Below, piece by piece: positions 1 to 11,156 of a DNA stretch of 64,000 nucleotides. The translations under genes and the position numbers were made by a program. Position 1 is the first letter of the stretch, and each line of letters opens with the position of its first letter. The notes under the pieces were generated by a model. That model ran no database searches. It had not been told where the DNA came from and saw only the letters and a program-made list of their open reading frames with translations. The stretch spans positions 99,045 to 163,044 of the forward strand of contig NZ_JACHZE010000011.1 in the NCBI RefSeq assembly GCF_014193285.1. Direction: 5' to 3'. This stretch comes from Atlantibacter sp. RC6 (GTDB lineage: Bacteria; Pseudomonadota; Gammaproteobacteria; Enterobacterales; Enterobacteriaceae).

Positions 1-241
1 GAAGAAGGGCACCCAGGCTGTTGCCGAAGCCTATCTGAAATACCTCTACACGCCGGAAGGCCAGGAGATCGCCGCGAAAAACTTCTACCGCCCGCGCGAT
101 GAGCAGGTTGCGAAGAAATACGCAGGCGAGTTCCCGAAACTGAAATTGTTCACCATTGACGACGTGTTTGGCGGCTGGACCAAAGCCCAGAAAGAGCACT
201 TCGCCAACGGCGGCACCTTCGACCAAATCAGCAAACGCTAA
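1..241 (+). CDS. sbp: Sulfate-binding periplasmic protein, 3' end only
   Basis: This is the last 79 codons of a gene that begins outside the window, read from base 2 to the TAA at 239-241. The peptide contains [20 protein letters not shown] and a tail ending FDQISKR. This is typical of the C-terminal lobe of sulfate/thiosulfate-binding proteins of CysAWTP-type ABC importers. In E. coli sbp lies directly upstream of cdh, as here. It would act in the periplasm, delivering sulfate to the CysTWA permease. Promoter and signal peptide are not in the window. Confidence 0.9.
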   Translation, partial: KKGTQAVAEAYLKYLYTPEGQEIAAKNFYRPRDEQVAKKYAGEFPKLKLFTIDDVFGGWTKAQKEHFANGGTFDQISKR

Positions 242-246
242 ATCAG

Positions 247-268
247 ACGGCCCTTCGGGGCCGTTTTT
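247..268 (+). terminator. Intrinsic terminator of sbp
   Basis: A perfect 7 bp stem, ACGGCCC paired with GGGCCGT, closes a UUCG tetraloop and is followed by a T run. It begins six bases after the sbp stop codon. This is a textbook Rho-independent terminator. Confidence 0.92.
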
Positions 269-307
269 GTGCCAGACTTCATCTTCACGAATGCAGAGGG
301 CATGAAG

Positions 308-1066
308 ATGAAAAAAGCGCTGGCTGTTGTGGTTTGTCTCCTGCTCATCATCGCCGCGCTGGCCGGCGGCCTGTGGTTTTATTTTAAAGGCCAGCCTGAA
401 ACCCTGCGCAATATCGTATTTCATCAGTGCGTGCCCAATCAGCAGCGGCACGACAATCCCGCCCCCTGTGCCGACGTGAAGCTGGATGCCGGGTTGGTAA
501 TTTTCAAAGATCGCAACGGCCCGTTACAATATTTGCTGATGCCCACCTGGCGCATTAACGGCATCGAAAGCCCGATGTTGCTGCATCCCAAAACCCCGAA
601 CTACTTCTGGCAAGCCTGGCAGGCGCGGCGCGTAATGAGCGAGCGAAACGGCGAGCCGGTACCGAATAACGTTGTCTCACTGACCTTGAATTCGAAACTG
701 GGTCGCACCCAGAACCATCTGCATATTCATATTTCCTGCCTGCGTCCGGACGTCCGTGAAAAGCTTAACCGCGAAGCGACGCGCATCAGCAGCCAGTGGC
801 TTCCGCTGCCTGGCGGGATTGACGACACGCCGTATCTGGTGCGCCGGGTCAGCGAGGCAGAACTGGCACGGCGCAGCCCTTTTATCATGCTGGCGCAAGA
901 AGTGCCCGGCGCGCGTGCGCATATGGGGCGTTTCGCGCTGGCGATGGCCCAGCAGCCCGACGGCTCCTTTGTTTTACTGGCGACCGAACGTAATTTGCTT
1001 AACCTCAATCTCGCTAATGCTGAGCAGGTGCAGGACCACGACTGCGCGCTGCTGAAAACGCAGTAA
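308..1066 (+). CDS. cdh: CDP-diacylglycerol pyrophosphatase
   Basis: Hydrolyses CDP-diacylglycerol to phosphatidic acid and CMP at the inner membrane. The protein begins with a hydrophobic anchor of about 22 residues. It carries the histidine-triad-like motif [15 protein letters not shown] in the middle and [17 protein letters not shown] downstream, both aligning with E. coli Cdh. The start at 308 gives 252 residues, close to the E. coli protein. The AGAGGG at 295-300 is correctly spaced for this ATG and too close to the in-frame ATG at 302. The next gene on the same strand starts 117 bp later. Confidence 0.92.
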   Translation: MKKALAVVVCLLLIIAALAGGLWFYFKGQPETLRNIVFHQCVPNQQRHDNPAPCADVKLDAGLVIFKDRNGPLQYLLMPTWRINGIESPMLLHPKTPNYFWQAWQARRVMSERNGEPVPNNVVSLTLNSKLGRTQNHLHIHISCLRPDVREKLNREATRISSQWLPLPGGIDDTPYLVRRVSEAELARRSPFIMLAQEVPGARAHMGRFALAMAQQPDGSFVLLATERNLLNLNLANAEQVQDHDCALLKTQ

Positions 1067-1133
1067 ACAACCTCGATTGGTGAGATTTATTATCATTAAC
1101 CTGCCGGTTCTGGTGGGGGCAGGGCGATTTACT

Positions 1134-1147
1134 TCACGCCGGCGTGA
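1134..1147. promoter_or_regulatory. 14 bp perfect palindrome upstream of the SLC13 transporter gene
   Basis: TCACGCCGGCGTGA reads identically on both strands and lies 36 bp before the transporter start, in the only gap between cdh and that gene. The position and symmetry fit an operator for a dimeric regulator. I do not recognise which one, and no regulator gene is adjacent. Confidence 0.35.
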
Positions 1148-1183
1148 CCGTAGACTTGCTGCAAAATACGACAGGAGACAGGT

Positions 1184-2488
1184 ATGTCGCTCTGGCTTTC
1201 CCACCCGCTATTCCTTCCTTCGCTGGTGATTGGCGTCACCATTGTGCTCTGGGCCACCTCGCTGTTGCCGGAGTTTATTACCGCATTGCTGTTTTTCACG
1301 GTGGCGATGGTGGCGAAAATCGCCCCGGCAGACACGTTGTTCGGCGGCTTCGCCTCGTCGGCGTTCTGGCTGGTGTTCAGCGGCTTTGTGCTGGGCGTGG
1401 CGATCCGCAAAACCGGGCTGGCTGACCGTGTGGCGAGGGCGCTGTCGGCGCGGCTTAACGACTCCTGGTGGCTGATGGTGGCAAGCGTAGTGCTGCTCAG
1501 CTATGCGCTGGCGTTTGTGATGCCGTCGAACATGGGCCGTATCGCGCTGCTGATGCCTATTGTGGCGGCGATGGCAAAACGCTTTGGCATCGAAGACGGC
1601 ACCCGCAGCTGGTACGGGCTGGCGCTGGCGGTCGGTTTCGGCACGTTCCAGCTTTCCGCTACGATCCTGCCCGCTAACGTGCCTAATCTGGTGATGAGCG
1701 GCGCGGCGGAAGGCTCCTACGGCATTCATCTTAACTATCTACCCTATCTGCTGCTGCATACGCCGGTGCTCGGTTTGCTGAAAGGCTTCCTGCTAATCGT
1801 GTTGATTTGCTGGCTGTTCCCCGGCAAGCCAACGCCGCCGAAAACGCTCGCGCCGCTGGGGCCGATGAGCGGCGCGGAAAAACGCTTAGCCTGGATGCTG
1901 CTGGTGGTGCTGACGTTGTGGGTGACCGAAAGCTGGCACGGCGTAGGGCCAGCCTGGACCGGGCTGGCGGCGGCGGTGATTACGCTGTTACCGCGCGTGG
2001 GCTTTATTAATGGCGATGAGTTCGCCAGCGGGGTGAACTTCCGTACCTGTATCTATGTTGCCGGGATCCTCGGGCTGGCGATCACTGTAACGGAAACTGG
2101 CTTAGGGCGCGTGGTAGGGGAATCCTTGCTGAAGGTCATGCCGCTTGACCCGCAACGGCCCTTTACCAGCTTTGTGGCGTTGACCGGTATCACCTCGGCG
2201 CTGAACTTCATTATGACCGCCAACGGCGTTCCGGCGCTGTTTACCACTCTGGCGCAGAGTTTTTCGCAGGCTACGGGCTTCCCGCTGTTGTCGGTGATTA
2301 TGATTCAGGTGCTGGGCTATTCGACGCCGCTGCTGCCGTATCAGGCATCGCCAATCGTGGTAGCGATGGCGATGGGTAAAGTGCCTGCCAGGGCGGGGAT
2401 CAAACTGTGTCTGGCGCTGGCGGTGGTGACGTTCCTGATTCTACTGCCGCTGGATTACGCCTGGTTCCGGCTGTTGCACCAGCTTTGA
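1184..2488 (+). CDS. SLC13/DASS-family anion permease
   Basis: A 434-residue, very hydrophobic protein with about 10-12 predicted membrane segments. It fits the divalent anion:Na+ symporter (DASS/SLC13) family. Conserved small-residue stretches occur near FVMPSNMGRIALLMPIV (about residues 112-128) and near LNFIMTANGVPALFTTLA (about 336-353), the two halves where SNT-like motifs occur in this family. The substrate cannot be read from sequence; dicarboxylates, sulfate and related anions are all possible. AGGAG lies just before the ATG. In E. coli cdh and tpiA are neighbours with no gene between them, so this is an insertion relative to that order. The gene ends in a bidirectional terminator shared with tpiA. 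Confidence 0.75.
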   Translation: MSLWLSHPLFLPSLVIGVTIVLWATSLLPEFITALLFFTVAMVAKIAPADTLFGGFASSAFWLVFSGFVLGVAIRKTGLADRVARALSARLNDSWWLMVASVVLLSYALAFVMPSNMGRIALLMPIVAAMAKRFGIEDGTRSWYGLALAVGFGTFQLSATILPANVPNLVMSGAAEGSYGIHLNYLPYLLLHTPVLGLLKGFLLIVLICWLFPGKPTPPKTLAPLGPMSGAEKRLAWMLLVVLTLWVTESWHGVGPAWTGLAAAVITLLPRVGFINGDEFASGVNFRTCIYVAGILGLAITVTETGLGRVVGESLLKVMPLDPQRPFTSFVALTGITSALNFIMTANGVPALFTTLAQSFSQATGFPLLSVIMIQVLGYSTPLLPYQASPIVVAMAMGKVPARAGIKLCLALAVVTFLILLPLDYAWFRLLHQL

Positions 2489-2492
2489 AAAC

Positions 2493-2521
2493 AAAAAACC
2501 CTGCCGCGGCAGGGTTTTTTT
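2493..2521. terminator. Bidirectional intrinsic terminator between transporter gene and tpiA
   Basis: A GC-rich palindrome, CCCTGCCGCGGCAGGG, is flanked by an A run on the left and a T run on the right. It can therefore stop transcription from both convergent genes. Confidence 0.9.
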
Positions 2522-2533
2522 AGGGCAGCGTAA

Positions 2534-3301
2534 TTACGCTTTTTTCGCTTCAGCCGCTGCTTTAACGATCACCGCGAAAGCGTCCGCTTTCAGGGATGCG
2601 CCGCCAACCAGCGCGCCGTCGATGTCCGGCTGGGTGAACAGTTCTGCCGCGTTCGCCGCGTTAACAGAGCCGCCGTACTGAATGATGACTTGCTCAGCGA
2701 TGTCAGCGTCAACTTTAGCAATATGGTCGCGAATGAATTTGTGAACCGCCTGGGCCTGCGCCGGGGTCGCAGATTTGCCGGTACCGATAGCCCATACTGG
2801 CTCATACGCGATAACCACGCCTTCGAACGCGCTCGCGCCCTGGGTTTTCAGCACCGCGTCAATCTGACGAGCGCAAACTTCTTCAGTTTTGCCCGCTTCG
2901 TTTTCTGCTTCGGTTTCGCCGATGCACAGAACCGGGATCAGACCCTGCTCTTTCAGTACGGCGAATTTTTTAGCGATGAATTCGTCGGATTCAGCGTGAT
3001 AAGTACGACGCTCTGAGTGACCGATGATGATGTATTTTGCGCCAATGTCTTTGAGCATTTCGGCAGAGGTTTCGCCGGTGAATGCGCCAGACAGGTTAAC
3101 GTCAACGTTTTGCGCTCCGAGGGCGATCTGGCTACCGGATACGGCATGTTTAGCCTGATCCAGGTAGATTGCCGGCGGGGCAATCGCCACACCGCAGCCG
3201 TCCACACCAGACAGCTCTTTACGCAGGTTGGCGATCAGCTCGTTTACCATATGGCGGCTGCCGTTCAGTTTCCAGTTACCCATCACTAATGGATGTCGCA
3301 T
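2534..3301 (-). CDS. tpiA: Triosephosphate isomerase
   Basis: Interconverts dihydroxyacetone phosphate and glyceraldehyde 3-phosphate in glycolysis. The start chosen gives [15 protein letters not shown] and 255 residues, the usual length. The catalytic histidine lies in IIIGHSERR (about residue 95) and the catalytic glutamate in [12 protein letters not shown] (about 167). The phosphate-binding GGS loop follows near IIQYGGSVN. An in-frame upstream ATG would add seven residues not found in the family. Confidence 0.97.
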   Translation of the reverse strand: MRHPLVMGNWKLNGSRHMVNELIANLRKELSGVDGCGVAIAPPAIYLDQAKHAVSGSQIALGAQNVDVNLSGAFTGETSAEMLKDIGAKYIIIGHSERRTYHAESDEFIAKKFAVLKEQGLIPVLCIGETEAENEAGKTEEVCARQIDAVLKTQGASAFEGVVIAYEPVWAIGTGKSATPAQAQAVHKFIRDHIAKVDADIAEQVIIQYGGSVNAANAAELFTQPDIDGALVGGASLKADAFAVIVKAAAEAKKA

Positions 3302-3408
3302 TTCAATTCTCCACGCGGTCAAGCGAATTAAGGAAGATTGCTGCCATTCCGGCAGCGCGGTCTGTCAAACAGTATAGAGATTCACGCCTGGAATGGCTTT
3401 GCTTTTTG

Positions 3409-4008
3409 TCATTTATTGTTTCCTTCCAGGCTTTCAGATAGCGCCAGCTTAATCGGTTCAATAGCGAAAGTTAGCCCTTTTTCGCCGTTATCTGCCACCA
3501 CATAGCGAATGGCCCCTTCAGTTTGCTGATAGTAGCGTTTGCTTTTCGCGGCAGTGAGCAAGGTTGTGACCTTTTTCTGGCTTTGCGCTTTACTGAAAGG
3601 AACAATCACGCGCATTACCGCCGCCATGTACTCCAGCGCTTTAGCTTTAGCCGCTTTTTGTTCCGGACCCTGGATTGGCAGCCAGGTGATTTGCATCGAC
3701 TTTATTTTCAATGTCCCACGCTCCAGGGCGCTGGAGGCGTACAGATTCTCATTGATCTTGGTGGCGGCCCGGGTAATGGCGTCTTTATCCTGGCTTGAGG
3801 TAATGGCGCGGAACTCGCTGAGTGTGAGCGGGGCGCTATCCTGATTAAATTTTTCGCGGAACTGGGAAATGGTCAGGTCGAACGAGGGCGCGCCAGGCAG
3901 CAGATAGGGCGCTTTTCCCGGCTGATTCGCCTCGTCGTTTTCCGGCGCGGCAAGGCCTGCCGCCAGCGGCAAGCAGAGTAATAAGATAGCGAACAGTGAC
4001 TTTATCAA
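3409..4008 (-). CDS. yiiQ: YiiQ family periplasmic protein (DUF1454)
   Basis: Function is unknown. From the proposed TTG start at 4008 the protein is 199 residues, with a hydrophobic signal peptide (LFAILLLCLPLAAGLAA) followed by the conserved body APYLLPGAPSFDLTISQFRE and a C-terminus ALSESLEGNNK, both close to E. coli YiiQ. The TTG is preceded by GGGAG at good spacing. Starting at the upstream ATG (4065) would put 19 extra residues before the signal peptide and is unlikely. The signal peptide predicts export. Confidence 0.85.
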   Translation of the reverse strand: MIKSLFAILLLCLPLAAGLAAPENDEANQPGKAPYLLPGAPSFDLTISQFREKFNQDSAPLTLSEFRAITSSQDKDAITRAATKINENLYASSALERGTLKIKSMQITWLPIQGPEQKAAKAKALEYMAAVMRVIVPFSKAQSQKKVTTLLTAAKSKRYYQQTEGAIRYVVADNGEKGLTFAIEPIKLALSESLEGNNK

Positions 4009-4118
4009 ACCTGGCTCCCGATAACTGGTTACAGCGATTAAAACGATAACGAGGCGGCTTGTCAAAATTGACCGGGTTCAGGGTAAACTACGCGGCATGA
4101 TGATGATAAGGATAATTT

Positions 4119-4538
4119 ATGACCCTACAGCAATGGCTGTTCTCATTTAAGGGGCGCATCGGGCGTCGCGATTTCTGGATTTGGATCGGTTTATGGATAG
4201 TGGCGATGGCGCTGCTGTTTATCCTTGTCGCCAACGGCATTCTCGACGCGCAAACCGGGGCGTTTGTGCTGGTGTGCCTGCTGTGGCCGACCTCCGCTGT
4301 CGTGGTGAAACGCCTGCACGATCGCGGTAAATCTGGGCTGTGGGCGCTACTGATGATTGCGGCGTGGATGCTGCTGGCCGGGAACTGGGCGGTGCTGGGT
4401 GGCATGTGGCAGTGGGTGGTGGGCCGCTTTGTTCCCACGTTGATTCTGGTGATGTTGTTGCTCGACCTGGGGGCGTTTATCGGCACCCCCGGCGAGAATA
4501 AATACGGCAAAGACACCCTGGATGTAAAATACCGCTGA
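4119..4538 (+). CDS. yiiR: DUF805 inner-membrane protein YiiR
   Basis: A 139-residue protein with the DUF805 start pattern WLFSFKGRIGRRDFW, then four hydrophobic segments and a polar loop VVVKRLHDRGKSGLW, also typical of the family. The tail GENKYGKD is the usual DUF805 ending. No function is established. It is divergent from yiiQ and convergent with fpr, whose stop lies one base downstream, as in E. coli. Confidence 0.88.
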   Translation: MTLQQWLFSFKGRIGRRDFWIWIGLWIVAMALLFILVANGILDAQTGAFVLVCLLWPTSAVVVKRLHDRGKSGLWALLMIAAWMLLAGNWAVLGGMWQWVVGRFVPTLILVMLLLDLGAFIGTPGENKYGKDTLDVKYR

Positions 4539-4539
4539 G

Positions 4540-5286
4540 TTACCAGTAGTGCTCCGCCGTCATATGGCCCGGGCGGCGACGCAGGTGTTTAGTCATTTGC
4601 CGGGTCTCTTTCAGCAATTGCTGGGTATCCCGCACCATCTGCGGGTTACCGCATAACATCACGTGGCTGTTTTCGGGCTGCATCGTCAGACCCACCGCTT
4701 TTTCCAGCTCGCCGCTATCAATCAACGCCGGAACGCGTCCGGTAAGCGAGCCTGCAACGGTTTCCCGGCTTACCACGGTCTGGATGCGCAGTTTCCCTTC
4801 GTAACGCTGCTCCAGCTCCTGCATCAGCGGGAGATAGCTTAAATCGGCGGCGTAACGCGCGGCGTGTACCAGCACGATGTGGTTAAAGCGCTCGAGATCG
4901 TGGCCGTACTGGAGAATCGACAGATAGGGGCCGATGGCGGTGCCGGTGGCCAGCATCCACAGCGTATCGCAGTCCGGCACTTCTTCCAGCACGAAAAACC
5001 CAGCCGCGTCGCTGACGATATTGATTTCATCGCCAGGCTGCATGACGTGCAGACGCGGGCTAAGTTTGCCTTCCGGCACGTTGACCAGATAAAACTCCAG
5101 CGCCGGGTTATCGGGCGCATTCACGTAGGAGTAGGCGCGCTGCACCCGTTCGCCGTCGATTTCCAGCCCCAGCTTGGCGAACTGCCCGGCCGTAAACGGG
5201 GCGACCGGCGCGTCGATGGTGAGACTAAACAGTGCGTCAGTCCAGTGTTGAACCTGTGTGACTTTGCCTTTTACCCATTCCGCCAT
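4540..5286 (-). CDS. fpr: Ferredoxin/flavodoxin-NADP+ reductase
   Basis: FAD enzyme that passes electrons from NADPH to flavodoxin or ferredoxin, supporting radical-SAM and methionine-synthase reactivation and oxidative-stress repair. At 248 residues it has the usual length. RAYSYVNAPDN is the FAD-binding motif, LATGTAIGPYLSIL starts the NADP domain, and the protein ends in aromatic TAEHYW, the C-terminal Trp placed near the flavin. It may supply reductant for the glycyl-radical activase PflC encoded at 34088-34963; that link is inference. Confidence 0.96.
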   Translation of the reverse strand: MAEWVKGKVTQVQHWTDALFSLTIDAPVAPFTAGQFAKLGLEIDGERVQRAYSYVNAPDNPALEFYLVNVPEGKLSPRLHVMQPGDEINIVSDAAGFFVLEEVPDCDTLWMLATGTAIGPYLSILQYGHDLERFNHIVLVHAARYAADLSYLPLMQELEQRYEGKLRIQTVVSRETVAGSLTGRVPALIDSGELEKAVGLTMQPENSHVMLCGNPQMVRDTQQLLKETRQMTKHLRRRPGHMTAEHYW

Positions 5287-5379
5287 GATTTACTCCACCG
5301 ATGAATACCCATTAATCTTGCTGAGATAAGCCGCAGATTTCCAGCCCTCACGGGCCGGAAAGCTCATTCAGACAAACGA

Positions 5380-6390
5380 TTACAGTATATGCGCCTGTAC
5401 GTTGGCATCTTTGCGATCGAGATAATGAATGGATTTAATGCGGCGAATGGTGCGCGATTTCCCGCGGATCAGCAGGGTTTCCGTGGTGGCGATATTCCCT
5501 TTACGGCTGATGCCGTCCAGCAGGTCGCCCTTGGTGATGCCGGTGGCAGAGAAAATCACATTATCGCTGCGCGCCATATCGTCGAGGCGCAATACGCTAT
5601 TGGCTTCAATGCCCATCGCTTTACAGCGCTCAAGCTCCTGTTCACCAATGCGGCGGTTCTCTTCGCTGTCGCCTTTCACCTGGTGACGCGCCAGCAGGCG
5701 GCCATGCATATCGCCATCCAGCGCGCGGATCACCGCGGCGGAAACCACGCCTTCCGGCGCGCCGCCGATACCGTACAGCACGTCCACTTCGCTGTCGGGC
5801 ATGCAGGTTAAAATCGAGGCCGCCACGTCGCCGTCTGGAATCGCGAAAACGCGCACGCCGAGCTGTTGCATTTCGGCGATGGTGGCATCGTGACGCGGTT
5901 TCGCCAGAATGGTGACGGTCAGCTCGCTGAGCGGCTTATTCAGCGCCTGGGCGATGTTTTGCAGGTTAGTGGCGAGCGGCAAGCTGAGGTCAATAGCGCC
6001 TTTCGCGCCCGGGCCGACAATCAGCTTTTCCATGTACATATCCGGGGCGTTAAGAAACGTGCCTTTATCGCCTACCGCCAGCACTGCCAGCGCGTTGGCC
6101 TGGCCCATCGCCGTCATCCGCGTGCCTTCAATCGGATCAACCGCGATGTCCACCGCGTCGCCCTGGCCGGTGCCAACGCGCTCGCCGATATACAGCATCG
6201 GCGCTTCGTCGATTTCCCCTTCGCCGATAACAATCTGCCCGTCGATATTGACCTGGTTAAGCATAATGCGCATGGCGTGGACCGCCGCGCCATCCGCGGT
6301 GTTTTTATCTCCACGGCCTAACCATTTGTAACCCGCCAGAGCGGCGGCTTCGGTGACGCGGGAAAATTCGATGGCAAGTTCTCGTCTCAT
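5380..6390 (-). CDS. glpX: Fructose-1,6-bisphosphatase class II
   Basis: Hydrolyses fructose 1,6-bisphosphate in gluconeogenesis, here linked to glycerol growth. The 336 residues match GlpX. Metal and substrate motifs GEGEIDEAPML and DPIEGTRM (about residues 57-90) are intact, as is LYGIGGAPEGVVSAA. It is the third gene of a glpF-glpK-glpX order on the minus strand. It is separated from glpK by 117 bp holding a strong intrinsic terminator, so expression may depend on read-through or on its own promoter. Confidence 0.96.
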   Translation of the reverse strand: MRRELAIEFSRVTEAAALAGYKWLGRGDKNTADGAAVHAMRIMLNQVNIDGQIVIGEGEIDEAPMLYIGERVGTGQGDAVDIAVDPIEGTRMTAMGQANALAVLAVGDKGTFLNAPDMYMEKLIVGPGAKGAIDLSLPLATNLQNIAQALNKPLSELTVTILAKPRHDATIAEMQQLGVRVFAIPDGDVAASILTCMPDSEVDVLYGIGGAPEGVVSAAVIRALDGDMHGRLLARHQVKGDSEENRRIGEQELERCKAMGIEANSVLRLDDMARSDNVIFSATGITKGDLLDGISRKGNIATTETLLIRGKSRTIRRIKSIHYLDRKDANVQAHIL

Positions 6391-6471
6391 AGCTCACTCA
6401 TTCACTAAAGAAATTGCTGCGGAGTGTAGCACAGGGGGGAGGAGGCTGAAATTTGCGCGCGGAAGGGAGTG

Positions 6472-6496
6472 AAAAAAGGGACGCCAGCGGCGTCCC
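6472..6496 (-). terminator. Intrinsic terminator between glpK and glpX
   Basis: Reading the minus strand, an 8 bp stem (GGGACGCC paired with GGCGTCCC, three-base loop) is followed by six Ts. It lies just after the glpK stop and before glpX. Confidence 0.85.
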
Positions 6497-6507
6497 TGAG
6501 AGGAAAA

Positions 6508-8887
<2,380 letters not shown>

Positions 8888-9305
8888 AATCGGGTCCTGA
8901 AGGTAAAAGTGATGATTATTGTTATTCCGGGTGCGATATCACCCGTTATGCCCTGTAGACATGGTGTTAATTTATCGTTAACGAGCAAAAACGAGAAATA
9001 TCGAACTTAAAATGTGTGTGGTTCGTCAATAAAACGCGCGTTTTCGCGCGAATTTTGCTGGGGACGCGCACGGAATTCCATATCGACGGCTGGCGTGAGT
9101 TGTTAACATTTACCGGGGATATTGGTGAAATGCGTTCGGCATAGACTGAAAAGTGTTGCATTTCGCAAACAGCATAGAGTGCTGCTGGACACTGGCGGCA
9201 ACGCTCCATACAATCGGACTCATGTGGTGAGCACCTGGTAATTAAGGCGTCACCGGAGACGGTAAGGGATAGCACTCTATCAACGCCTGGCAATTCTGGA
9301 GAGGT
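8888..9305. promoter_or_regulatory. glpF-zapB divergent intergenic region with GlpR-like operators
   Basis: This 418 bp gap carries the promoters of glpF (minus) and zapB (plus). TCGTTAACGAGCA at 8975-8987 differs from the GlpR operator core TCGWTAACGAACA at one position. A second half-match, ATCGAACTTA, lies at 8999-9008. E. coli also has several GlpR sites upstream of glpF. A CGCGCG-TTTT-CGCGCG inverted repeat at 9035-9050 is of unknown role. No convincing ORF was seen. Confidence 0.5.
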
Positions 9306-9551
9306 ATGACGATGTCATTTGAAGTGTTTGAGAAACTGGAAGCGAAAGTACAGCAGGCTGTTGATACCATCACCCTGTTGCAGATGGAAATTGAAGAACT
9401 GAAAGAAAAGAACAACAGCCTGGCGCAGGAAGTTCAGCACGCGCAGGGCAGCCGTGAAGAGCTGGAGCGCGAAAACAACCAGCTGAAAGAACAGCAGCAC
9501 GTGTGGCAGGAACGTCTGCAGGCGCTGCTGGGTCGCATGGAAGAAGTGTAA
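9306..9551 (+). CDS. zapB: Cell division factor ZapB
   Basis: An 81-residue protein that is a coiled coil almost throughout, with heptads running through [20 protein letters not shown] and onward. It is nearly identical to E. coli ZapB, which organises the Z-ring through ZapA and links it to MatP. The alternative start MSFEVFEK is two codons in. A terminator follows at once, so it is monocistronic. Confidence 0.96.
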   Translation: MTMSFEVFEKLEAKVQQAVDTITLLQMEIEELKEKNNSLAQEVQHAQGSREELERENNQLKEQQHVWQERLQALLGRMEEV

Positions 9552-9567
9552 TTACCTCTCCCGCATG

Positions 9568-9594
9568 AAAGGCACCGTTTCGGTGCCTTTTTTG
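9568..9594 (+). terminator. Intrinsic terminator of zapB
   Basis: A GGCACCG stem pairs with CGGTGCC across a three-base loop and is followed by six Ts. It lies 20 bases after the zapB stop. Confidence 0.92.
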
Positions 9595-9715
9595 TTTCTT
9601 CACTCCGCTTATGCTTTTTTCTTCTTGCCCATTCCTTTTCGTTTTTTATCCCGCTTCGTTAATCTCGCTATAGTCTTTTTCTGGCGGAATCAATGGATAG
9701 CTAAGGATAACAAAA

Positions 9716-10534
9716 ATGAAACTGGGGATGTCTCGTGGCCCGATGGCCGCTGCGGTACTGCTGACCGGCCTGCTGCTGGCGGGCTGCGACCAACAAAGCG
9801 ATAGTGCCAAACACATCAAAGTGGGCGTGATTAACGGCGCGGAACAGGATGTGGCGGAAGTGGCCAAAAAGGTCGCCAAAGAAAAATACGATCTGGATGT
9901 GGAACTGGTGGGCTTCAGCGGTTCGCTGCTGCCGAACGATGCCACCAATCAGGGCGAACTGGATGCCAACGTATTCCAGCATCGTCCGTTCCTCGAACAG
10001 GATAACAAAGCGCATAACTACAAACTGGTGGCGGTCGGCAATACCTTTGTCTTCCCGATGGCCGGTTATTCTCGCCAGATTAAATCGGTTGATGAATTAA
10101 AAGATGGCGCAACCGTTGCGATCCCGAACGACCCCACCAATCTGGGCCGCGCGTTGCTGCTGTTACAGAAAGAGAAGCTGATTACCCTCAAGCCGGATAC
10201 CGGCCTGCTGCCAACGGCGCTGGATATTACCGCTAACCCACGCCACCTGAACATCATGGAGCTGGAAGGCGCGCAGTTGCCGCGCGTGCTGGACGACCCG
10301 AAAGTCGACGTGGCGATCATCAGCACCACCTACATTCAGCAGCTGAACCTGTCGCCGGTACATGACAGCGTGTTTATCGAAGATAAAAACTCGCCGTATG
10401 TGAACATTATCGTGACGCGGGAAGAGAACAAAGACGCGGAAAACGTGAAGAAGTTTATTCAGTCGTATCAGTCGCCGGAAGTGGCGCAAGCGGCGGAGAA
10501 AATCTTTAACGGTGGGGCGGTGCCTGGCTGGTAA
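9716..10534 (+). CDS. nlpA: Inner-membrane lipoprotein NlpA (lipoprotein-28), MetQ-like
   Basis: A 272-residue member of the MetQ/NlpA substrate-binding family. The lipobox LLAGC puts the lipidated cysteine at about residue 24. The next residue is Asp, the Lol-avoidance signal that keeps a lipoprotein in the inner membrane. The body (HIKVGVINGAEQDVAEVAKK, NDATNQGELDANVFQHRPFL) aligns closely with E. coli NlpA, closer than to MetQ as I recall the two, and the lengths agree. No methionine ABC genes are next to it. In E. coli nlpA sits elsewhere, and zapB is followed directly by rraA. A role in methionine binding is inferred from the family only. Confidence 0.9.
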   Translation: MKLGMSRGPMAAAVLLTGLLLAGCDQQSDSAKHIKVGVINGAEQDVAEVAKKVAKEKYDLDVELVGFSGSLLPNDATNQGELDANVFQHRPFLEQDNKAHNYKLVAVGNTFVFPMAGYSRQIKSVDELKDGATVAIPNDPTNLGRALLLLQKEKLITLKPDTGLLPTALDITANPRHLNIMELEGAQLPRVLDDPKVDVAIISTTYIQQLNLSPVHDSVFIEDKNSPYVNIIVTREENKDAENVKKFIQSYQSPEVAQAAEKIFNGGAVPGW

Positions 10535-10537
10535 CAG

Positions 10538-10574
10538 AAAACATTCAGGCCATCCGAACGGGATGGCCTGAATG
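10538..10574 (-). terminator. Terminator hairpin between nlpA and rraA
   Basis: A 14 bp perfect stem (10542-10555 with 10561-10574) and a five-base loop lie between the convergent genes. In the minus direction it is followed by TTTT, so it best serves rraA. It may also protect nlpA mRNA. Confidence 0.75.
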
Positions 10575-10578
10575 AGGA

Positions 10579-11064
10579 TTATTCGATATCGAGCGGGTCT
10601 TCGGAAAGGATCATGCCGGTATTGTCGGCATACAGATGGTCGCCGGAGAAGAAGGTCACACCGCCGAAATTGACGCGCACGTCGCTTTCACCAATGCCTT
10701 CTCCGGACGCGCCAACCGGAATGGCGGCCAGGGCCTGAATGCCGAGGTCCAGCTCTTCCAGATCGTCCACCTGACGCACCGCACCGTAGATGACCACGCC
10801 TTCCCATTCGTTTTGCACCGCCAGACGCGCCAGTTCGGCGTCAAGCAACGCGCGACGAACGGAACCGCCGCCGTCCACCAGTAAAATGCGTCCGCGGCCA
10901 TTTTGCTCGAGTAGCTCGTACAGCAACCCGTTGTCCTCGAAACATTTCACGGTAATGATCTGTCCGCCAAAAGAGGAACGCCCGCCGAAGTTGGAGAACA
11001 GCGGCTCCACCACATTGACTTCTTCATGATAAATGTCACAAAGCTCAGAAGTATCGTATTTCAT
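10579..11064 (-). CDS. rraA: Ribonuclease E activity regulator RraA
   Basis: A 161-residue trimeric protein that binds RNase E and slows mRNA decay. [20 protein letters not shown] and [19 protein letters not shown] are characteristic. It resembles a SAM methyltransferase/aldolase fold but is not MenG, despite its place beside menA. It lies 92 bp downstream of menA on the same strand. Confidence 0.96.
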   Translation of the reverse strand: MKYDTSELCDIYHEEVNVVEPLFSNFGGRSSFGGQIITVKCFEDNGLLYELLEQNGRGRILLVDGGGSVRRALLDAELARLAVQNEWEGVVIYGAVRQVDDLEELDLGIQALAAIPVGASGEGIGESDVRVNFGGVTFFSGDHLYADNTGMILSEDPLDIE

Positions 11065-11156
11065 AGGCTTAAGGTTTCGTTGCTGCGAGAGTTTTCAGTA
11101 TATCGCTTTCAGTCGATTGTTGGCAAAATCATCAATTGTTAATTGATATTTGTCAG

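Noticed and set aside
9035..9050. CGCGCG-TTTT-CGCGCG repeat as a terminator
   Set aside because: It lies in the divergent glpF-zapB promoter region where no transcript should end, and the following T tract is short.
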